From Flavobacterium crassostreae (GTDB lineage Bacteria; Bacteroidota; Bacteroidia; Flavobacteriales; Flavobacteriaceae), in assembly GCF_001831475.1 (NCBI RefSeq), contig NZ_CP017688.1, forward strand, positions 868,001-932,000: a stretch of DNA of 64,000 nt. Reading direction: 5' to 3'. A model generated the notes under the pieces. That model was not told where the DNA came from. It searched no databases and worked only from the letters and a program-made list of their open reading frames with translations. The translations under genes and the position numbers were made by a program. Shown here piece after piece: positions 34,603 to 43,184 of this stretch (within the stretch, counting starts at the first letter, position 1; each line of letters opens with the position of its first letter).

Positions 34603-35550
34603 ATGAATAGTACCGAAGATAGAGAAGCTATTTTAAAAGAAATTGAACTAAAATACGATGCTATAAATCAAAGCACTACCACCCAATTAGAAGGATTACT
34701 TTGGGCCAAACCAATAAATTACTGGGATTACATCCAGACAGATGCATTATTGAGTTTGCAAACCCAAAGAACGGTGCTTCCGGACGAAATGGTCTTCATT
34801 CTTTACCACCAAGTAAATGAATTGATTTTTAAGATGATTCTATGGGAAATCCAACAAATAGGAGAGGCACAGAACATTCGTGCGGCCTTTTTTACCGAAA
34901 GGTTAATGCGCATAAGCAGGTATTTTGATATGTTAACCACCTCTTTTGTTATCATGGAAGAAGGAATGGACGTAACACAATACATGAAATTTAGAAATAC
35001 CTTAACCCCTGCTAGCGGATTTCAAAGTGCACAATATAGGTTGATTGAATTTTCATCTACCAATTTGATCAATTTGATAGATTATCGTTTTAGAGAAAAA
35101 ATGGATCCAAACCCGTCTTGCGAAGATGCTTTTGAACATTTGTACTGGCAAGCTGCGGGCAAAAATTACCAAACGGGCGAAAAATCTTTTTTATTACAAG
35201 AATTTGAACGCAAGTACAAGCACGTTTTTTTAAGACACATGGAGCAATACAAATCCATGAATATTTGGCAAAAATACCAACAACTACCAAAGTCCGATCA
35301 GAACAATCCAGAACTAATCCAAGCCATGCGCCATTTGGACCATACAGTTAATATCAAATGGGTTATGCAGCACCTAAACGTAGCCATAAAATACATCGAA
35401 AATAGCGGGCAAGGAGATGGTGAAGCCACCGGAGGAAGCGATTGGAAAAAATACATGCACCCAAAATACCAAAGAAGAATCTTTTTTCCAGAATTATGGA
35501 GTACCGAAGAATTAAAAAATTGGGGAACAGAAAAAAACAAATCAAATTAA
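34603..35550 (+). CDS. Tryptophan 2,3-dioxygenase family protein
   Basis: Heme enzyme that opens the indole ring of tryptophan to N-formylkynurenine. The 315-residue product has the substrate and heme pocket motifs FILYHQVNELIFKMILWE and FRNTLTPASGFQSAQYRLIE, and the C-terminal NSGQGDGEATGGSDWKKY segment where other TDOs have the flexible GTGGT-type loop. The length is somewhat above that of many bacterial TDOs. Other kynurenine-pathway genes are not present here. It starts 2 bases after the DUF3108 gene. The ATG start (MNSTEDREAILKEIELKYDAI) is clear. Confidence 0.92.
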   Translation: MNSTEDREAILKEIELKYDAINQSTTTQLEGLLWAKPINYWDYIQTDALLSLQTQRTVLPDEMVFILYHQVNELIFKMILWEIQQIGEAQNIRAAFFTERLMRISRYFDMLTTSFVIMEEGMDVTQYMKFRNTLTPASGFQSAQYRLIEFSSTNLINLIDYRFREKMDPNPSCEDAFEHLYWQAAGKNYQTGEKSFLLQEFERKYKHVFLRHMEQYKSMNIWQKYQQLPKSDQNNPELIQAMRHLDHTVNIKWVMQHLNVAIKYIENSGQGDGEATGGSDWKKYMHPKYQRRIFFPELWSTEELKNWGTEKNKSN

Positions 35551-35568
35551 AAAATAAAGAAATACAGT

Positions 35569-36801
35569 TTGAAGCAAGTAGTAATAGTTATCGTGGCATT
35601 AGTAACAATGCTTTCTTGTACTAAATCCGAAGATAAATTAGAGGAAGACCAACCTCTTGCAAAAGGTAGAATCGTAGCCAAAAACTCGGATTTTGGATTT
35701 AATTTTTCAGACTTTAACGTACTGCAAGATACCGTCCAAAAGGGAGATACCTTTGGAACCATAATAAACAAGCAAAACATAGGCGACAGAAAAGTATACC
35801 AAATTGTACAAAGCGTAAAAGACACCTTTGATGTCCGGATCATTAAACCCAATAGAGCCTATACCTTATTGCGTTCTAAGGACAAAAAAAACAAATTACA
35901 ATTATTTGTCTACCAACCAGACGCATTGAGCTACTATATTTTTGATTTGCGAGATTCCATCATAGTTGCCCACAAAAAAACCAGACCAATAACCCTTAGA
36001 AGGCGTACCATAGGAGGTGTTCTAAAGGGCTCTTTGTCTGAAACCCTAGAAAACGCAGGTGTCGAAGCCGCACTTGCCAATCGGATCACTAAAATATACT
36101 CTTGGTCTATTGATTTTTTTAAATTAAAAAAAGGAGACCGTTACGGCATTACCTTTACCGAAAAGTTTATCAACGATTCCATCTATGATGGTGTAGACAA
36201 TCTCGAAGCTTCGTTTTTTGAATACAAAGGCAAACTGGTTTATGCCTTTCCGTTTGTAGCCAATCCCACAACCGGAAAAGTAGAATACTATGACGAAGAA
36301 GGCAAAACATTGCGTAACTTTTTTCTAAAAACACCAATCAAATTTAGCAGGCTAACCTCAAGGTTTACAATGAATAGATTCCATCCGGTACAAAAAAGAT
36401 GGAAGGCCCACAAAGGAACCGATTATGCCGCCCCTACAGGAACCCCAATTACCACAACAGCCTCGGGAGTAGTAGAAAAAACAGGATACACAGCCGGAAA
36501 CGGAAACTACGTAAAGGTCAAACACAATGGCACCTATTCTACACAATATTTGCACATGTCTAAAATACTAGTCCGGCAAGGGCAGCATGTCAACCAAGGC
36601 GACGTTATAGGTCGAGTAGGCAGTACAGGACTAGCAACAGGGCCACATGTTTGTTATCGATTCTGGAAAAACGGAAAACAAGTCGATGCTTTAAAATTAA
36701 ACTTACCCAACGGAGAACCCATGAACGGAAACAACAAAGTCCGCTTTATGCAAAAGATAGCCCCGCTTAAGTTGGAGTTGGATAGCATTGCGGATTTATA
36801 A
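35569..36801 (+). CDS. M23 family metallopeptidase lipoprotein (TTG start)
   Basis: A 410-residue predicted lipoprotein endopeptidase that should cut peptidoglycan cross-links. The N-terminus from a TTG codon reads MKQVVIVIVALVTMLSC, an ideal lipoprotein signal (lipobox MLSC, Cys17). No ATG in frame gives a signal peptide, so TTG is the likely start. The catalytic M23 domain is at the C-terminus: HKGTD (His281, Asp285) and LHMSKI are present. The final HxH motif reads GPHVCYRFW, so the last zinc-binding His is replaced by Cys362. Cys can bind zinc. It follows tdo by 18 bases and ends at a strong terminator. Confidence 0.9.
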   Translation: MKQVVIVIVALVTMLSCTKSEDKLEEDQPLAKGRIVAKNSDFGFNFSDFNVLQDTVQKGDTFGTIINKQNIGDRKVYQIVQSVKDTFDVRIIKPNRAYTLLRSKDKKNKLQLFVYQPDALSYYIFDLRDSIIVAHKKTRPITLRRRTIGGVLKGSLSETLENAGVEAALANRITKIYSWSIDFFKLKKGDRYGITFTEKFINDSIYDGVDNLEASFFEYKGKLVYAFPFVANPTTGKVEYYDEEGKTLRNFFLKTPIKFSRLTSRFTMNRFHPVQKRWKAHKGTDYAAPTGTPITTTASGVVEKTGYTAGNGNYVKVKHNGTYSTQYLHMSKILVRQGQHVNQGDVIGRVGSTGLATGPHVCYRFWKNGKQVDALKLNLPNGEPMNGNNKVRFMQKIAPLKLELDSIADL

Positions 36802-36829
36802 TGAAACATTGCGTTAACTAAAATTTAAA

Positions 36830-36875
36830 AAAAGACTTTAAAGAGATGTAAAACATAACTTTAAAGTCTTTTTTA
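36830..36875 (+). terminator. Terminator after the M23 gene
   Basis: A 14-bp perfect stem (AAAAGACTTTAAAG with CTTTAAAGTCTTTT), 15-base loop, then T-rich sequence. Confidence 0.88.
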
Positions 36876-36988
36876 GTTTACACAAAATAGAGGCAAGAAT
36901 GTTAAATTCAGGCCATATTATAAAGAATCTATAAATTAAAAACATATTTGAGTATTTTTACCCGTATTACAAACTTGAACTAAAACAA

Positions 36989-38629
36989 ATGGCCTTACAA
37001 ACAATTAATCCTACAACAACCGCATCTTGGGCTAAGCTTAGGGAGCATTTTGAACTAATTCAAAATACAACCATGCAAGAAATGTTCCAACAAGATCCTG
37101 ATAGAGCCGAAAAATTCGGTATAAAATGGAATGATTTTTTGTTAGACTATTCCAAAAACAGAATCAGTACCAAAACCATGTCTTTGCTACTGGATCTAGC
37201 CTCAGAATTAGATCTCAAAAACGCCATTAAAGACTACTTTGCTGGAGAGCCAATCAATAAAACCGAAAATAGAGCCGTGCTTCATACTGCTCTAAGAGCC
37301 CAAAAAACAGACGTCATAAATGTAGATGGTACCAATATTGTTCCAGCAGTTTATGAAGTAAAAGACAAAATAAAAGCATTTAGTCATCAGGTTATATCAG
37401 GCAACCAAAAAGGCTATACGCACAAAGCCTTTACAGATGTGGTAAATATAGGTATTGGAGGATCGGATCTGGGACCTGCCATGGCAGTAGAGGCTTTAGG
37501 GTATTACAGAAACCATCTGAATATTCATTTTGTATCCAATATAGATGGAGATCATGTCCATGAAATTATAAAAAAGATCCATCCCGAAACAACTCTTTTT
37601 GTACTAGTATCTAAAACATTTACCACCCAAGAAACCCTCACAAATGCCCAAACCATCAAGAAATGGTTTTTACAGACTGCAAAGCAAGAAGATGTAGCCA
37701 AACATTTTGTTGCAGTGTCTACCAATATTCCAAAAACAACAGAATTTGGTATCCATCCAGACAATGTTTTTCCAATGTGGGATTGGGTTGGTGGTCGTTT
37801 TTCGCTCTGGAGTGCCGTTGGTCTTAGCGTTAGTTTGGCCGTAGGGTATAAAAATTTTGAAGATTTATTGCGTGGAGCCAATGAGATGGACACCCATTTT
37901 AAAACCACCGATTTGGATCAAAACATGCCAGTAATTCTGGCTTTATTGAGTATTTGGTACAATAATTTTTTTGGAGCCCAAACCGAAGCAATCATTCCGT
38001 ACACGCAGTATTTACAAAAACTAGCGCCCTATTTGCAACAAGGCATTATGGAGAGTAACGGCAAAAGTGTAGGTAGAGACTGCAAAACAGTAAACTACCA
38101 AACCGGAACCATTATTTGGGGGGAGCCAGGCACCAATGCACAACACGCTTTTTTTCAGTTACTACACCAAGGTACCAAACTAATTCCTTCAGATTTTATT
38201 GGATTTAAAACGCCTTTGTACGGAAACACAGAACATCATGACAAGCTAATGGCTAACTTTTTTGCCCAAACTCAAGCCTTAATGCAAGGCAAAGCAGCAG
38301 AACAAGTGCAAGCAGAATGCCAACAACAAGGAATGACAGCCGAGGAGATAAAATTTATAACAGCCTTTAAAACATTTCAGGGCAACAAACCCACCAATGC
38401 ACTATTGATAGAGAAGTTGACCCCTAAAACACTAGGAGCACTCTTGGCGTTATATGAGCATAAAATTTTTGTGCAAGGAATAATTTGGAATATTTTTAGC
38501 TTTGATCAATGGGGCGTAGAATTAGGCAAGCAATTGGCCAATACCATTCTAGAAGAAATCACTACCCAAAAAGTAAGTGCTCAGGATAGCTCCACAACAG
38601 CTTTGCTAAAGTATTATTTAAATAAATAA
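36989..38629 (+). CDS. pgi: Glucose-6-phosphate isomerase
   Basis: Interconverts glucose 6-phosphate and fructose 6-phosphate. The 546-residue product belongs to the long bacterial/eukaryotic PGI type. Signatures: VNIGIGGSDLGPAMAVEAL, the phosphate-binding VSKTFTTQETLTNA, DWVGGRFSLWSAVGLS, SNGKSVGRD and the C-terminal FDQWGVELGK (PGI signature 2). It stands alone between two terminators. No TAnnTTTG box was found in the 113-base gap between the upstream terminator and the ATG; TATTTTTA at about 36955 is the nearest approach. Confidence 0.97.
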   Translation: MALQTINPTTTASWAKLREHFELIQNTTMQEMFQQDPDRAEKFGIKWNDFLLDYSKNRISTKTMSLLLDLASELDLKNAIKDYFAGEPINKTENRAVLHTALRAQKTDVINVDGTNIVPAVYEVKDKIKAFSHQVISGNQKGYTHKAFTDVVNIGIGGSDLGPAMAVEALGYYRNHLNIHFVSNIDGDHVHEIIKKIHPETTLFVLVSKTFTTQETLTNAQTIKKWFLQTAKQEDVAKHFVAVSTNIPKTTEFGIHPDNVFPMWDWVGGRFSLWSAVGLSVSLAVGYKNFEDLLRGANEMDTHFKTTDLDQNMPVILALLSIWYNNFFGAQTEAIIPYTQYLQKLAPYLQQGIMESNGKSVGRDCKTVNYQTGTIIWGEPGTNAQHAFFQLLHQGTKLIPSDFIGFKTPLYGNTEHHDKLMANFFAQTQALMQGKAAEQVQAECQQQGMTAEEIKFITAFKTFQGNKPTNALLIEKLTPKTLGALLALYEHKIFVQGIIWNIFSFDQWGVELGKQLANTILEEITTQKVSAQDSSTTALLKYYLNK

Positions 38630-38647
38630 TTATACTAAATTAGTAAC

Positions 38648-38683
38648 AAAACCCTTATTTGCTACCAAATAAGGGTTTTTTTT
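38648..38683 (+). terminator. Terminator after pgi
   Basis: A 14-bp perfect stem (AAAACCCTTATTTG with CAAATAAGGGTTTT), 4-base loop and a run of T. Confidence 0.92.
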
Positions 38684-38727
38684 ATTCCTTTTTTACTTAT
38701 ATTTGTTTTTAAAAAATTAATTAATAT

Positions 38728-39150
38728 ATGTACCAATTTATTCAACAGTTCCACTCCGGTTGGGCTTACTTAGCGCTTATAATGCTAGTTATTGCAGTGA
38801 TTAACGCACTGATAGGGTTTTTCTCCAAAAAAGAATTTACTCCCAAAGACAGAAAAATCGCAATATTTGCCCTTATCGGTACCCACACCCAGTTGTTACT
38901 TGGTTTAATTCTATATTTTGTTTCTCCACTAGGTTTTTCTGCCTTAGGCAACATGACAGACAAAGCCCTTCGTTTAACCTCATTAGAACATCCATTAACC
39001 AATATTATTGCCATAACGTTAATAACCATTGCATGGTCTAAGCACAAAAAACTCACAAGCAGTCATGCCAAATTTAAAATATTTGCCATTTTTTACACCC
39101 TAGGATTACTACTTATTTTAAAAATGATCCCCTGGAGTATGTGGTTCTAA
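38728..39150 (+). CDS. Small four-helix membrane protein, conserved unknown
   Basis: A 140-residue inner-membrane protein with four hydrophobic helices (about 13-33, 46-67, 92-108 and 117-137). Several His residues lie near helix ends (FHSGWAY, IGTHTQLLLG, LEHPLTN, WSKHKKL). This histidine pattern probably explains why such proteins are sometimes labelled cytochrome b-like; heme binding is only a possibility. It has its own promoter box (TATATTTG, 38698-38705) and terminator, so it is a single gene unit. Function not recognised. Confidence 0.75.
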   Translation: MYQFIQQFHSGWAYLALIMLVIAVINALIGFFSKKEFTPKDRKIAIFALIGTHTQLLLGLILYFVSPLGFSALGNMTDKALRLTSLEHPLTNIIAITLITIAWSKHKKLTSSHAKFKIFAIFYTLGLLLILKMIPWSMWF

Positions 39151-39159
39151 AACTACTTT

Positions 39160-39187
39160 AAAGCCCTTTTTACAGGGCTTTTTTTAT
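39160..39187 (+). terminator. Terminator after the small membrane protein gene
   Basis: An 8-bp stem (AAAGCCCT with AGGGCTTT), 6-base loop and seven T. Confidence 0.9.
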
Positions 39188-39233
39188 CTAGGTATGGTTT
39201 TTGTAAATTGTAGAACAGAAATATAAATAAAAC

Positions 39234-39737
39234 ATGAAAAGATTATTTACCCTATTTTTTTTAATGGCCCTTATTAGCGTAGCAAACAGTCAAAATACTC
39301 TAGCCAACAAACCAAAGACCACCCTACAAAAAGCACTTACCGCCAAAGACACCCTCAAAAAAAACAAAGTTGTAGTGGTTGCCCCGTCAGAACCCGCCAA
39401 AGATACCCTAGCCGAAAAATGGGGCAGTCTAAGTCCTTATAAAACTGATGCACACGCATCCTACTATGCCGATAAATTTCATGGAAAGAAAACCGCAAGT
39501 GGCGTTCCTTTTGACATGCGAAAATATACCGCAGCCCATAAAAAATTTCCGTTTGGCACCAAATTAAAAATAACCAATCAAGCCAATGGCAAAGCAGTAG
39601 TGGTAGAGGTAAATGACCGAGGTCCCTTTGTAAAATCAAGAGAAATTGACCTATCCAAAAGGGCGTTTATGGAAATTGCCAAAAACAAAGCCATAGGAGT
39701 AATGACCGTAACCATAGAGGTGTTTTCAAAACCATAG
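39234..39737 (+). CDS. RlpA-like septal ring lytic transglycosylase family protein
   Basis: A 167-residue exported protein (signal MKRLFTLFFLMALISVANSQ) with a low-complexity Lys/Thr/Pro linker and a C-terminal double-psi beta-barrel. The RlpA core reads ASYYADKFHGKKTASGVPFD, then AAHKKFPFGTKLKITN and VEVNDRGPFVKSREIDLSKRA. The residues Glu and Asp in these positions fit a lytic transglycosylase acting on denuded glycan strands. There is no SPOR domain, unlike E. coli RlpA. The gene is strongly A/C-rich (39301-39360: 28 A, 22 C, 5 G, 5 T). It converges on the CYTH gene with a one-base gap. Confidence 0.9.
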   Translation: MKRLFTLFFLMALISVANSQNTLANKPKTTLQKALTAKDTLKKNKVVVVAPSEPAKDTLAEKWGSLSPYKTDAHASYYADKFHGKKTASGVPFDMRKYTAAHKKFPFGTKLKITNQANGKAVVVEVNDRGPFVKSREIDLSKRAFMEIAKNKAIGVMTVTIEVFSKP

Positions 39738-39738
39738 C

Positions 39739-40209
39739 TCACCAAGACCCAAAAGGATTGTTGCTCAAATACGCATTGTAATACCGAGCATCGTTGGTCA
39801 CCTCTTTGCCCAGCCACAACGGCTTTTCAAAGTGTTCCAACTCAGATTGGAGTTCAATTTCGGCAACAACCAAACCGTCATTGAGGCCATAAAACACATC
39901 AATTTCAAAGAGATGGCCACCAAAATTCACTTCATAACGGGTTTTGTCAATAATGCCTTTTTCACAAAGCAATAAAAGGCTTTCCGCCTCCAGAATTGCA
40001 ATTTCCTTTTCCCATTCAAACCGAGACATGCCACTAGCACTAGAGGCGCCCTTGATGGTCAAAAACCCCCGATTGTCTTTAATGCGCACCCTAACGGTTC
40101 TTTCCGGAACCGAACTCAAATACCCCTGTTTGATTCTTTTTTCAGCATAGGCCAGCTCTTTAAAAGCCGCTGAGTTTACCAAAAATTTACGTTCTATTTC
40201 TACCATCAT
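39739..40209 (-). CDS. CYTH domain protein (inorganic triphosphatase/adenylate cyclase fold)
   Basis: A 156-residue single-domain CYTH protein. The diagnostic ExExK signature is at the N-terminus (VEIERKFLVN). Alternating basic and acidic strands line the tunnel (RIKQGYLS, VRVRIKDNRGFLTIKG, FEWEKEIAI, KTRYEVNF, IDVFYGLNDGLVVAEIEL). Family members of this size are usually inorganic tripolyphosphatases or related phosphohydrolases. Either of two adjacent ATG codons (40209 or 40206) could be used. A hairpin repeat starts 15 bases upstream, so the promoter must lie within or beyond it. Confidence 0.9.
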   Translation of the reverse strand: MMVEIERKFLVNSAAFKELAYAEKRIKQGYLSSVPERTVRVRIKDNRGFLTIKGASSASGMSRFEWEKEIAILEAESLLLLCEKGIIDKTRYEVNFGGHLFEIDVFYGLNDGLVVAEIELQSELEHFEKPLWLGKEVTNDARYYNAYLSNNPFGSW

Positions 40210-40223
40210 TTCTTTTTTTTTAA

Positions 40224-40315
40224 GGAGCTATTTCCAGCTGTACACTATATCTTTTTATAATTCCTGCTTGTTCCTCGCAGCAATCATAAAAAGGATGCCG
40301 TTTCCATCTGGGCTA
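40224..40315 (+). repeat. Dispersed hairpin repeat, copy 4 (long arm)
   Basis: Begins GGAGCTATTTCCAGCTGTAC and ends GTTTCCATCTGGGCTA. The hairpin at 40249-40296 is longer than in the other copies: the outer pairing ATCTTTTTAT with ATAAAAAGGAT continues inward, after small mismatches, to CTGC with GCAG around a 9-base loop. It lies in the divergent gap between the CYTH gene and dinB. Confidence 0.85.
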
Positions 40316-40381
40316 CAAATACGTTCAAATGTATTAAAATAATTTAACAGCATTAGCATTTCATTTTAGCCAAAAGGACTT

Positions 40382-40389
40382 TAAATTTG
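40382..40389 (+). promoter_or_regulatory. -7 box 4 nt before the dinB ATG (leaderless)
   Basis: TAAATTTG, then CCCC, then ATG. With the usual spacing from this box to the RNA start, transcription should begin at or next to the A of the start codon, giving an mRNA with no 5' leader. Confidence 0.65.
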
Positions 40390-40393
40390 CCCC

Positions 40394-41482
40394 ATGGATA
40401 CTGCCGCTACCAACCGAAAAATAATACACATAGACATGGACGCCTTTTATGCGGCAGTGGAACAAATGGACAACCCCTCCTTGAGAGGCAAACCCATAGC
40501 AGTAGGCGGCTCCGAGAACAGAGGCGTAGTGGCAGCAGCTAGTTACGAAGCCAGAAAATTTGGTGTACATAGTGCCATAAGCGGCATAATGGCCAAAAAA
40601 AACTGTCCAGAACTTATATTTGTGCCCCCAAGATTTGAGAGATATAAAGAAATCTCAAAAAAAATCCATAAAATATTCCAAGAATACACCGATTTAGTAG
40701 AACCCCTCTCCCTAGACGAAGCCTATTTAGACGTTACCCAAAACAAAAAAGGCAATAGCAGTGCCAGTTTATTGGCGCAAGAAATCCGAACACGCATTTT
40801 TAACGAAGTAGGATTAACCGCCTCGGCAGGCATATCGGTCAATAAATTTGTAGCCAAAATTGCCAGTGATTACCACAAACCCAACGGACAAAAAACAGTA
40901 AATCCAGACCAAGTGATTGCTTTTTTAGAAAACCTACCCATTCGTAAATTTTACGGAGTAGGAAAAGTCACCACCCAAAAGATGTACCAACTAGGCATTT
41001 TTACAGGCCTAGAGTTAAAAAGCAAATCCATAGCATTTTTAGAAAAACACTTCGGTAAATCGGGCACTTATTATTACCATGTAGTCCGAGGCGTGCATAA
41101 TAGTCCGGTAAAACCCAATAGAATTTCAAAATCGGTAGCGGCCGAACACACCTTTGATACCAATCTAACATCCGAGATTTTTATGTTAGAACAATTAGAA
41201 ATACTAGCAGCAACTTTAGAAAGAAGACTCAAAAACAACCATATATCCGGCAAAACCATCACCTTAAAAATAAAATATAGTGATTTTGCCCAACAAACAC
41301 GAAGCAAAACCCTGGCTTATTTTATAGCAGACAAAGGGCTGATTTTAGAAACTGTCAAAGAGTTGCTTTATCAAGAGCGCATGAAAAATTCGGTTCGGTT
41401 GTTGGGTATTGCGATGAGTAATTTGAATACCGAGAATAAAAAAGCCGTTGTTGTACAACTTCAATTTCCGTTTTCGTATTAA
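40394..41482 (+). CDS. dinB: DNA polymerase IV (Y-family)
   Basis: Error-prone translesion polymerase. The 362-residue product opens with the Y-family active site IIHIDMDAFYAAVEQMDNPSLRGKPIAVGG (metal-binding Asp14 region). It has the second catalytic motif SLDEAYLDVT near residue 112 and the thumb helix-hairpin-helix (FYGVGKVTTQKMYQLGI). The C-terminus ends QLQFPFSY; a QxxLF-type beta-clamp peptide may be represented by this end. The promoter box lies only 4 bases before the ATG, so a leaderless message is predicted. No LexA-type operator was recognised. Confidence 0.95.
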   Translation: MDTAATNRKIIHIDMDAFYAAVEQMDNPSLRGKPIAVGGSENRGVVAAASYEARKFGVHSAISGIMAKKNCPELIFVPPRFERYKEISKKIHKIFQEYTDLVEPLSLDEAYLDVTQNKKGNSSASLLAQEIRTRIFNEVGLTASAGISVNKFVAKIASDYHKPNGQKTVNPDQVIAFLENLPIRKFYGVGKVTTQKMYQLGIFTGLELKSKSIAFLEKHFGKSGTYYYHVVRGVHNSPVKPNRISKSVAAEHTFDTNLTSEIFMLEQLEILAATLERRLKNNHISGKTITLKIKYSDFAQQTRSKTLAYFIADKGLILETVKELLYQERMKNSVRLLGIAMSNLNTENKKAVVVQLQFPFSY

Positions 41483-41541
41483 TACGAACTTCAACAAAAG
41501 TTAAAAGAGTATTTTTTGGTATTTTTATTTTTTTTAAAATT

Positions 41542-41549
41542 TATATTTG
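41542..41549 (+). promoter_or_regulatory. Predicted -7 box for the PAS gene
   Basis: TATATTTG, 17 bases before ATG 41567; predicted leader about 12-13 bases. Confidence 0.6.
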
Positions 41550-41566
41550 AATAAAATTTAATTACA

Positions 41567-42082
41567 ATGATACATCTTAAGGATTATGATAACGGAGTAG
41601 CCAAGTTCCATCAAGAGTTCCATCTAAATGCTACACCCTTATTCTCTTGGAATTTTTATGGTACCGTATTGCAGCAGTTAAGGAATGCAAATTTAGACAC
41701 CCAAAAAATAGATCAAATTGCGGCAACCTTCAAGTGGGAATCGGCAAACTGGGAATTAAAAAAAGCTCTCTATGAAGACGTAATAGTGGTAACAGATCCT
41801 GCTCTAAAGATTGTTTTTTCGTCTCAAAACATGGTCAAAATGAACGGCTACAAAGCCGAGGAAGTTGTAGGTAAAACCCCAAGAATGTTTCAGGGCAAAG
41901 ATACTTGCATAGAAACTTCAAAAGAAATCAAAATAGCCATCCAAAAGCAGCTTCCTTTTGAAAAAAAGGTACTGAATTACAAAAAAAATGGTGATCCTTA
42001 TTATTGTATCATCAAAGGCTTTCCAATTTTTAACAAAAAGGGTTTTTTGTCTCATTTTATAGCTTTTGAGAAAACGGCATAA
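41567..42082 (+). CDS. Stand-alone PAS domain protein (LOV-like without the flavin Cys)
   Basis: A 171-residue protein with an N-terminal region of about 60 residues of unknown fold and one PAS domain (about 65-171). The PAS core reads IVVTDPALKIVFSSQNMVKMNGYKAEEVVGKTPRMFQGK, and its second half ERxxxxNYKKNGDPYYC-like sequence is close to LOV photosensors. In LOV domains the helix after the GxN segment is G-R-N-C-R-F-L-Q-G, where Cys forms the flavin adduct; here the same place reads GKTPRMFQG with Pro instead of Cys, so blue-light adduct chemistry is excluded. There is no output domain; it probably acts through a partner. It has its own promoter and a shared terminator. Confidence 0.85.
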   Translation: MIHLKDYDNGVAKFHQEFHLNATPLFSWNFYGTVLQQLRNANLDTQKIDQIAATFKWESANWELKKALYEDVIVVTDPALKIVFSSQNMVKMNGYKAEEVVGKTPRMFQGKDTCIETSKEIKIAIQKQLPFEKKVLNYKKNGDPYYCIIKGFPIFNKKGFLSHFIAFEKTA

Positions 42083-42113
42083 AAAAAGCTTTCCGTTTAC
42101 CGAAAAGCTTTTG
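42081..42113. terminator. Bidirectional terminator between the PAS and Bax1 genes
   Basis: AAAAGCTTTCCG pairs with CCGAAAAGCTTTT around a short loop; A-rich on one side and T-rich on the other. Confidence 0.8.
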
Positions 42114-42134
42114 TTGTAGTTTGTTTTAAAAGGT

Positions 42135-42908
42135 TTAGTCCTTGCTAGAGAGTTTAGAGAGCAGTCTCAAAAACTCAATATATAGCCATACTAAGGTGAT
42201 CATAAGGCCCATAGCGCCAAACCATTCCATGTATTTTGGCATTTTCTCGGCCACTCCTTTTTCAATTCTATCAAAGTCCAAAAACAAATTCAGAGCAGCA
42301 ATAATAATTACAAAAACACTAATTCCGATGCTCATCATGGAGTTGCCATAATGCACAGGTTGAAAACTAGTAAACATAGAAACCACCCAAGAAATAAGGT
42401 AATAGGTTGCTATGGCTAATGTAGCGGCTACTACTACAGATTTAAATTGTTCCGTTACCTTTACAATCTTAAATCGGTACAGACCCAAACACACTCCAAA
42501 GGTAACAAAGGTTGCTCCTACGGCTTGGATTACTATGCCGGGATAACGGGCTTCAAATATGGCCGAAATTCCTCCTATAAATAATCCTTCAAATAAGGCA
42601 TATCCAGGAGCTAAATAGCCCGAATATTGGGGTTTAAAAGCGGCAACAACAACTAATAATAATCCAACCACTGCGCCTCCTATGGCAGGAACTATCGGAT
42701 TCATTCCGTTAAAGGCCATCCACCAAATAACCATGGCTGAGGCTATAAGTAACAAAAATAACAGCACTGTTTTATTGATGGTTCCAGATAAGGTCATCTC
42801 TTGATTGTAATCGATAACAGTAGCTTGATGCACTTGTTCTTTTGGGGCAGCTGTTGTGGCCGAAAAAGATTTGTTATTTAAAAAAGGATTTTTTGATTTG
42901 AAATTCAT
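42135..42908 (-). CDS. Bax inhibitor-1/YccA family membrane protein
   Basis: A 257-residue membrane protein with seven hydrophobic helices, in the Bax1-I/YccA superfamily. Some members modulate membrane proteolysis or act as pH-sensitive calcium leak channels; the function here is not known. Features include GGAVVGLLLVVVAAFKPQYSGYLAPGYALFEGLFIGGIS (helices 2-3) and the acidic pair near the C-terminus, LDFDRIEKGVAEKMPKYMEW. The start is ATG 42908, not the TTG at 42929, because a TATATTTG box overlaps the TTG (42934-42927). Unlike the EamA gene, this membrane gene has nearly equal G and C on the + strand. Confidence 0.9.
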   Translation of the reverse strand: MNFKSKNPFLNNKSFSATTAAPKEQVHQATVIDYNQEMTLSGTINKTVLLFLLLIASAMVIWWMAFNGMNPIVPAIGGAVVGLLLVVVAAFKPQYSGYLAPGYALFEGLFIGGISAIFEARYPGIVIQAVGATFVTFGVCLGLYRFKIVKVTEQFKSVVVAATLAIATYYLISWVVSMFTSFQPVHYGNSMMSIGISVFVIIIAALNLFLDFDRIEKGVAEKMPKYMEWFGAMGLMITLVWLYIEFLRLLSKLSSKD

Positions 42909-42926
42909 AAATAGTAAATTTTTTTT

Positions 42927-42934
42927 CAAATATA
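42927..42934 (-). promoter_or_regulatory. Predicted -7 box for the Bax1 gene; decides the start codon
   Basis: TATATTTG on the minus strand overlaps the alternative TTG codon at 42929, so translation must start downstream at ATG 42908. The 186 bases beyond it, up to the pyk-end terminator, hold only weak inverted repeats (such as CAGCAAT with ATTGTTGCTG near 43083-43110) and no gene. Confidence 0.6.
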
Positions 42935-43121
42935 ATTTTTATTTTTTAGAAGATTGTTTATTTAATCTTAAAATTTGGTTCTAAAAAAGTGCCTAAAAAT
43001 GCGTGTATCCATTTTAATTTTACACTTTTAAGGCATTGGTTTTCTAAAAATATCCAAAGATATAATGGACTCGAAACAAGCGCAGCAATAGCTGCTTTAA
43101 TTGTTGCTGAGAGTGTTTTTA

Positions 43122-43163
43122 ACACACAAAACCCCCAGTTGAGTACAACTAGGGGTTTTGTGT
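43122..43163. terminator. Terminator at the 3' end of pyk
   Basis: A long stem (ACACAAAACCCC ... AGTTG paired with CAACT ... GGGGTTTTGTGT) with an AGTA loop and one unpaired C. It lies 22 bases beyond the pyk stop codon on the minus strand. Confidence 0.85.
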
Positions 43164-43184
43164 TTTGTGATTTTAGCGCAAGGG

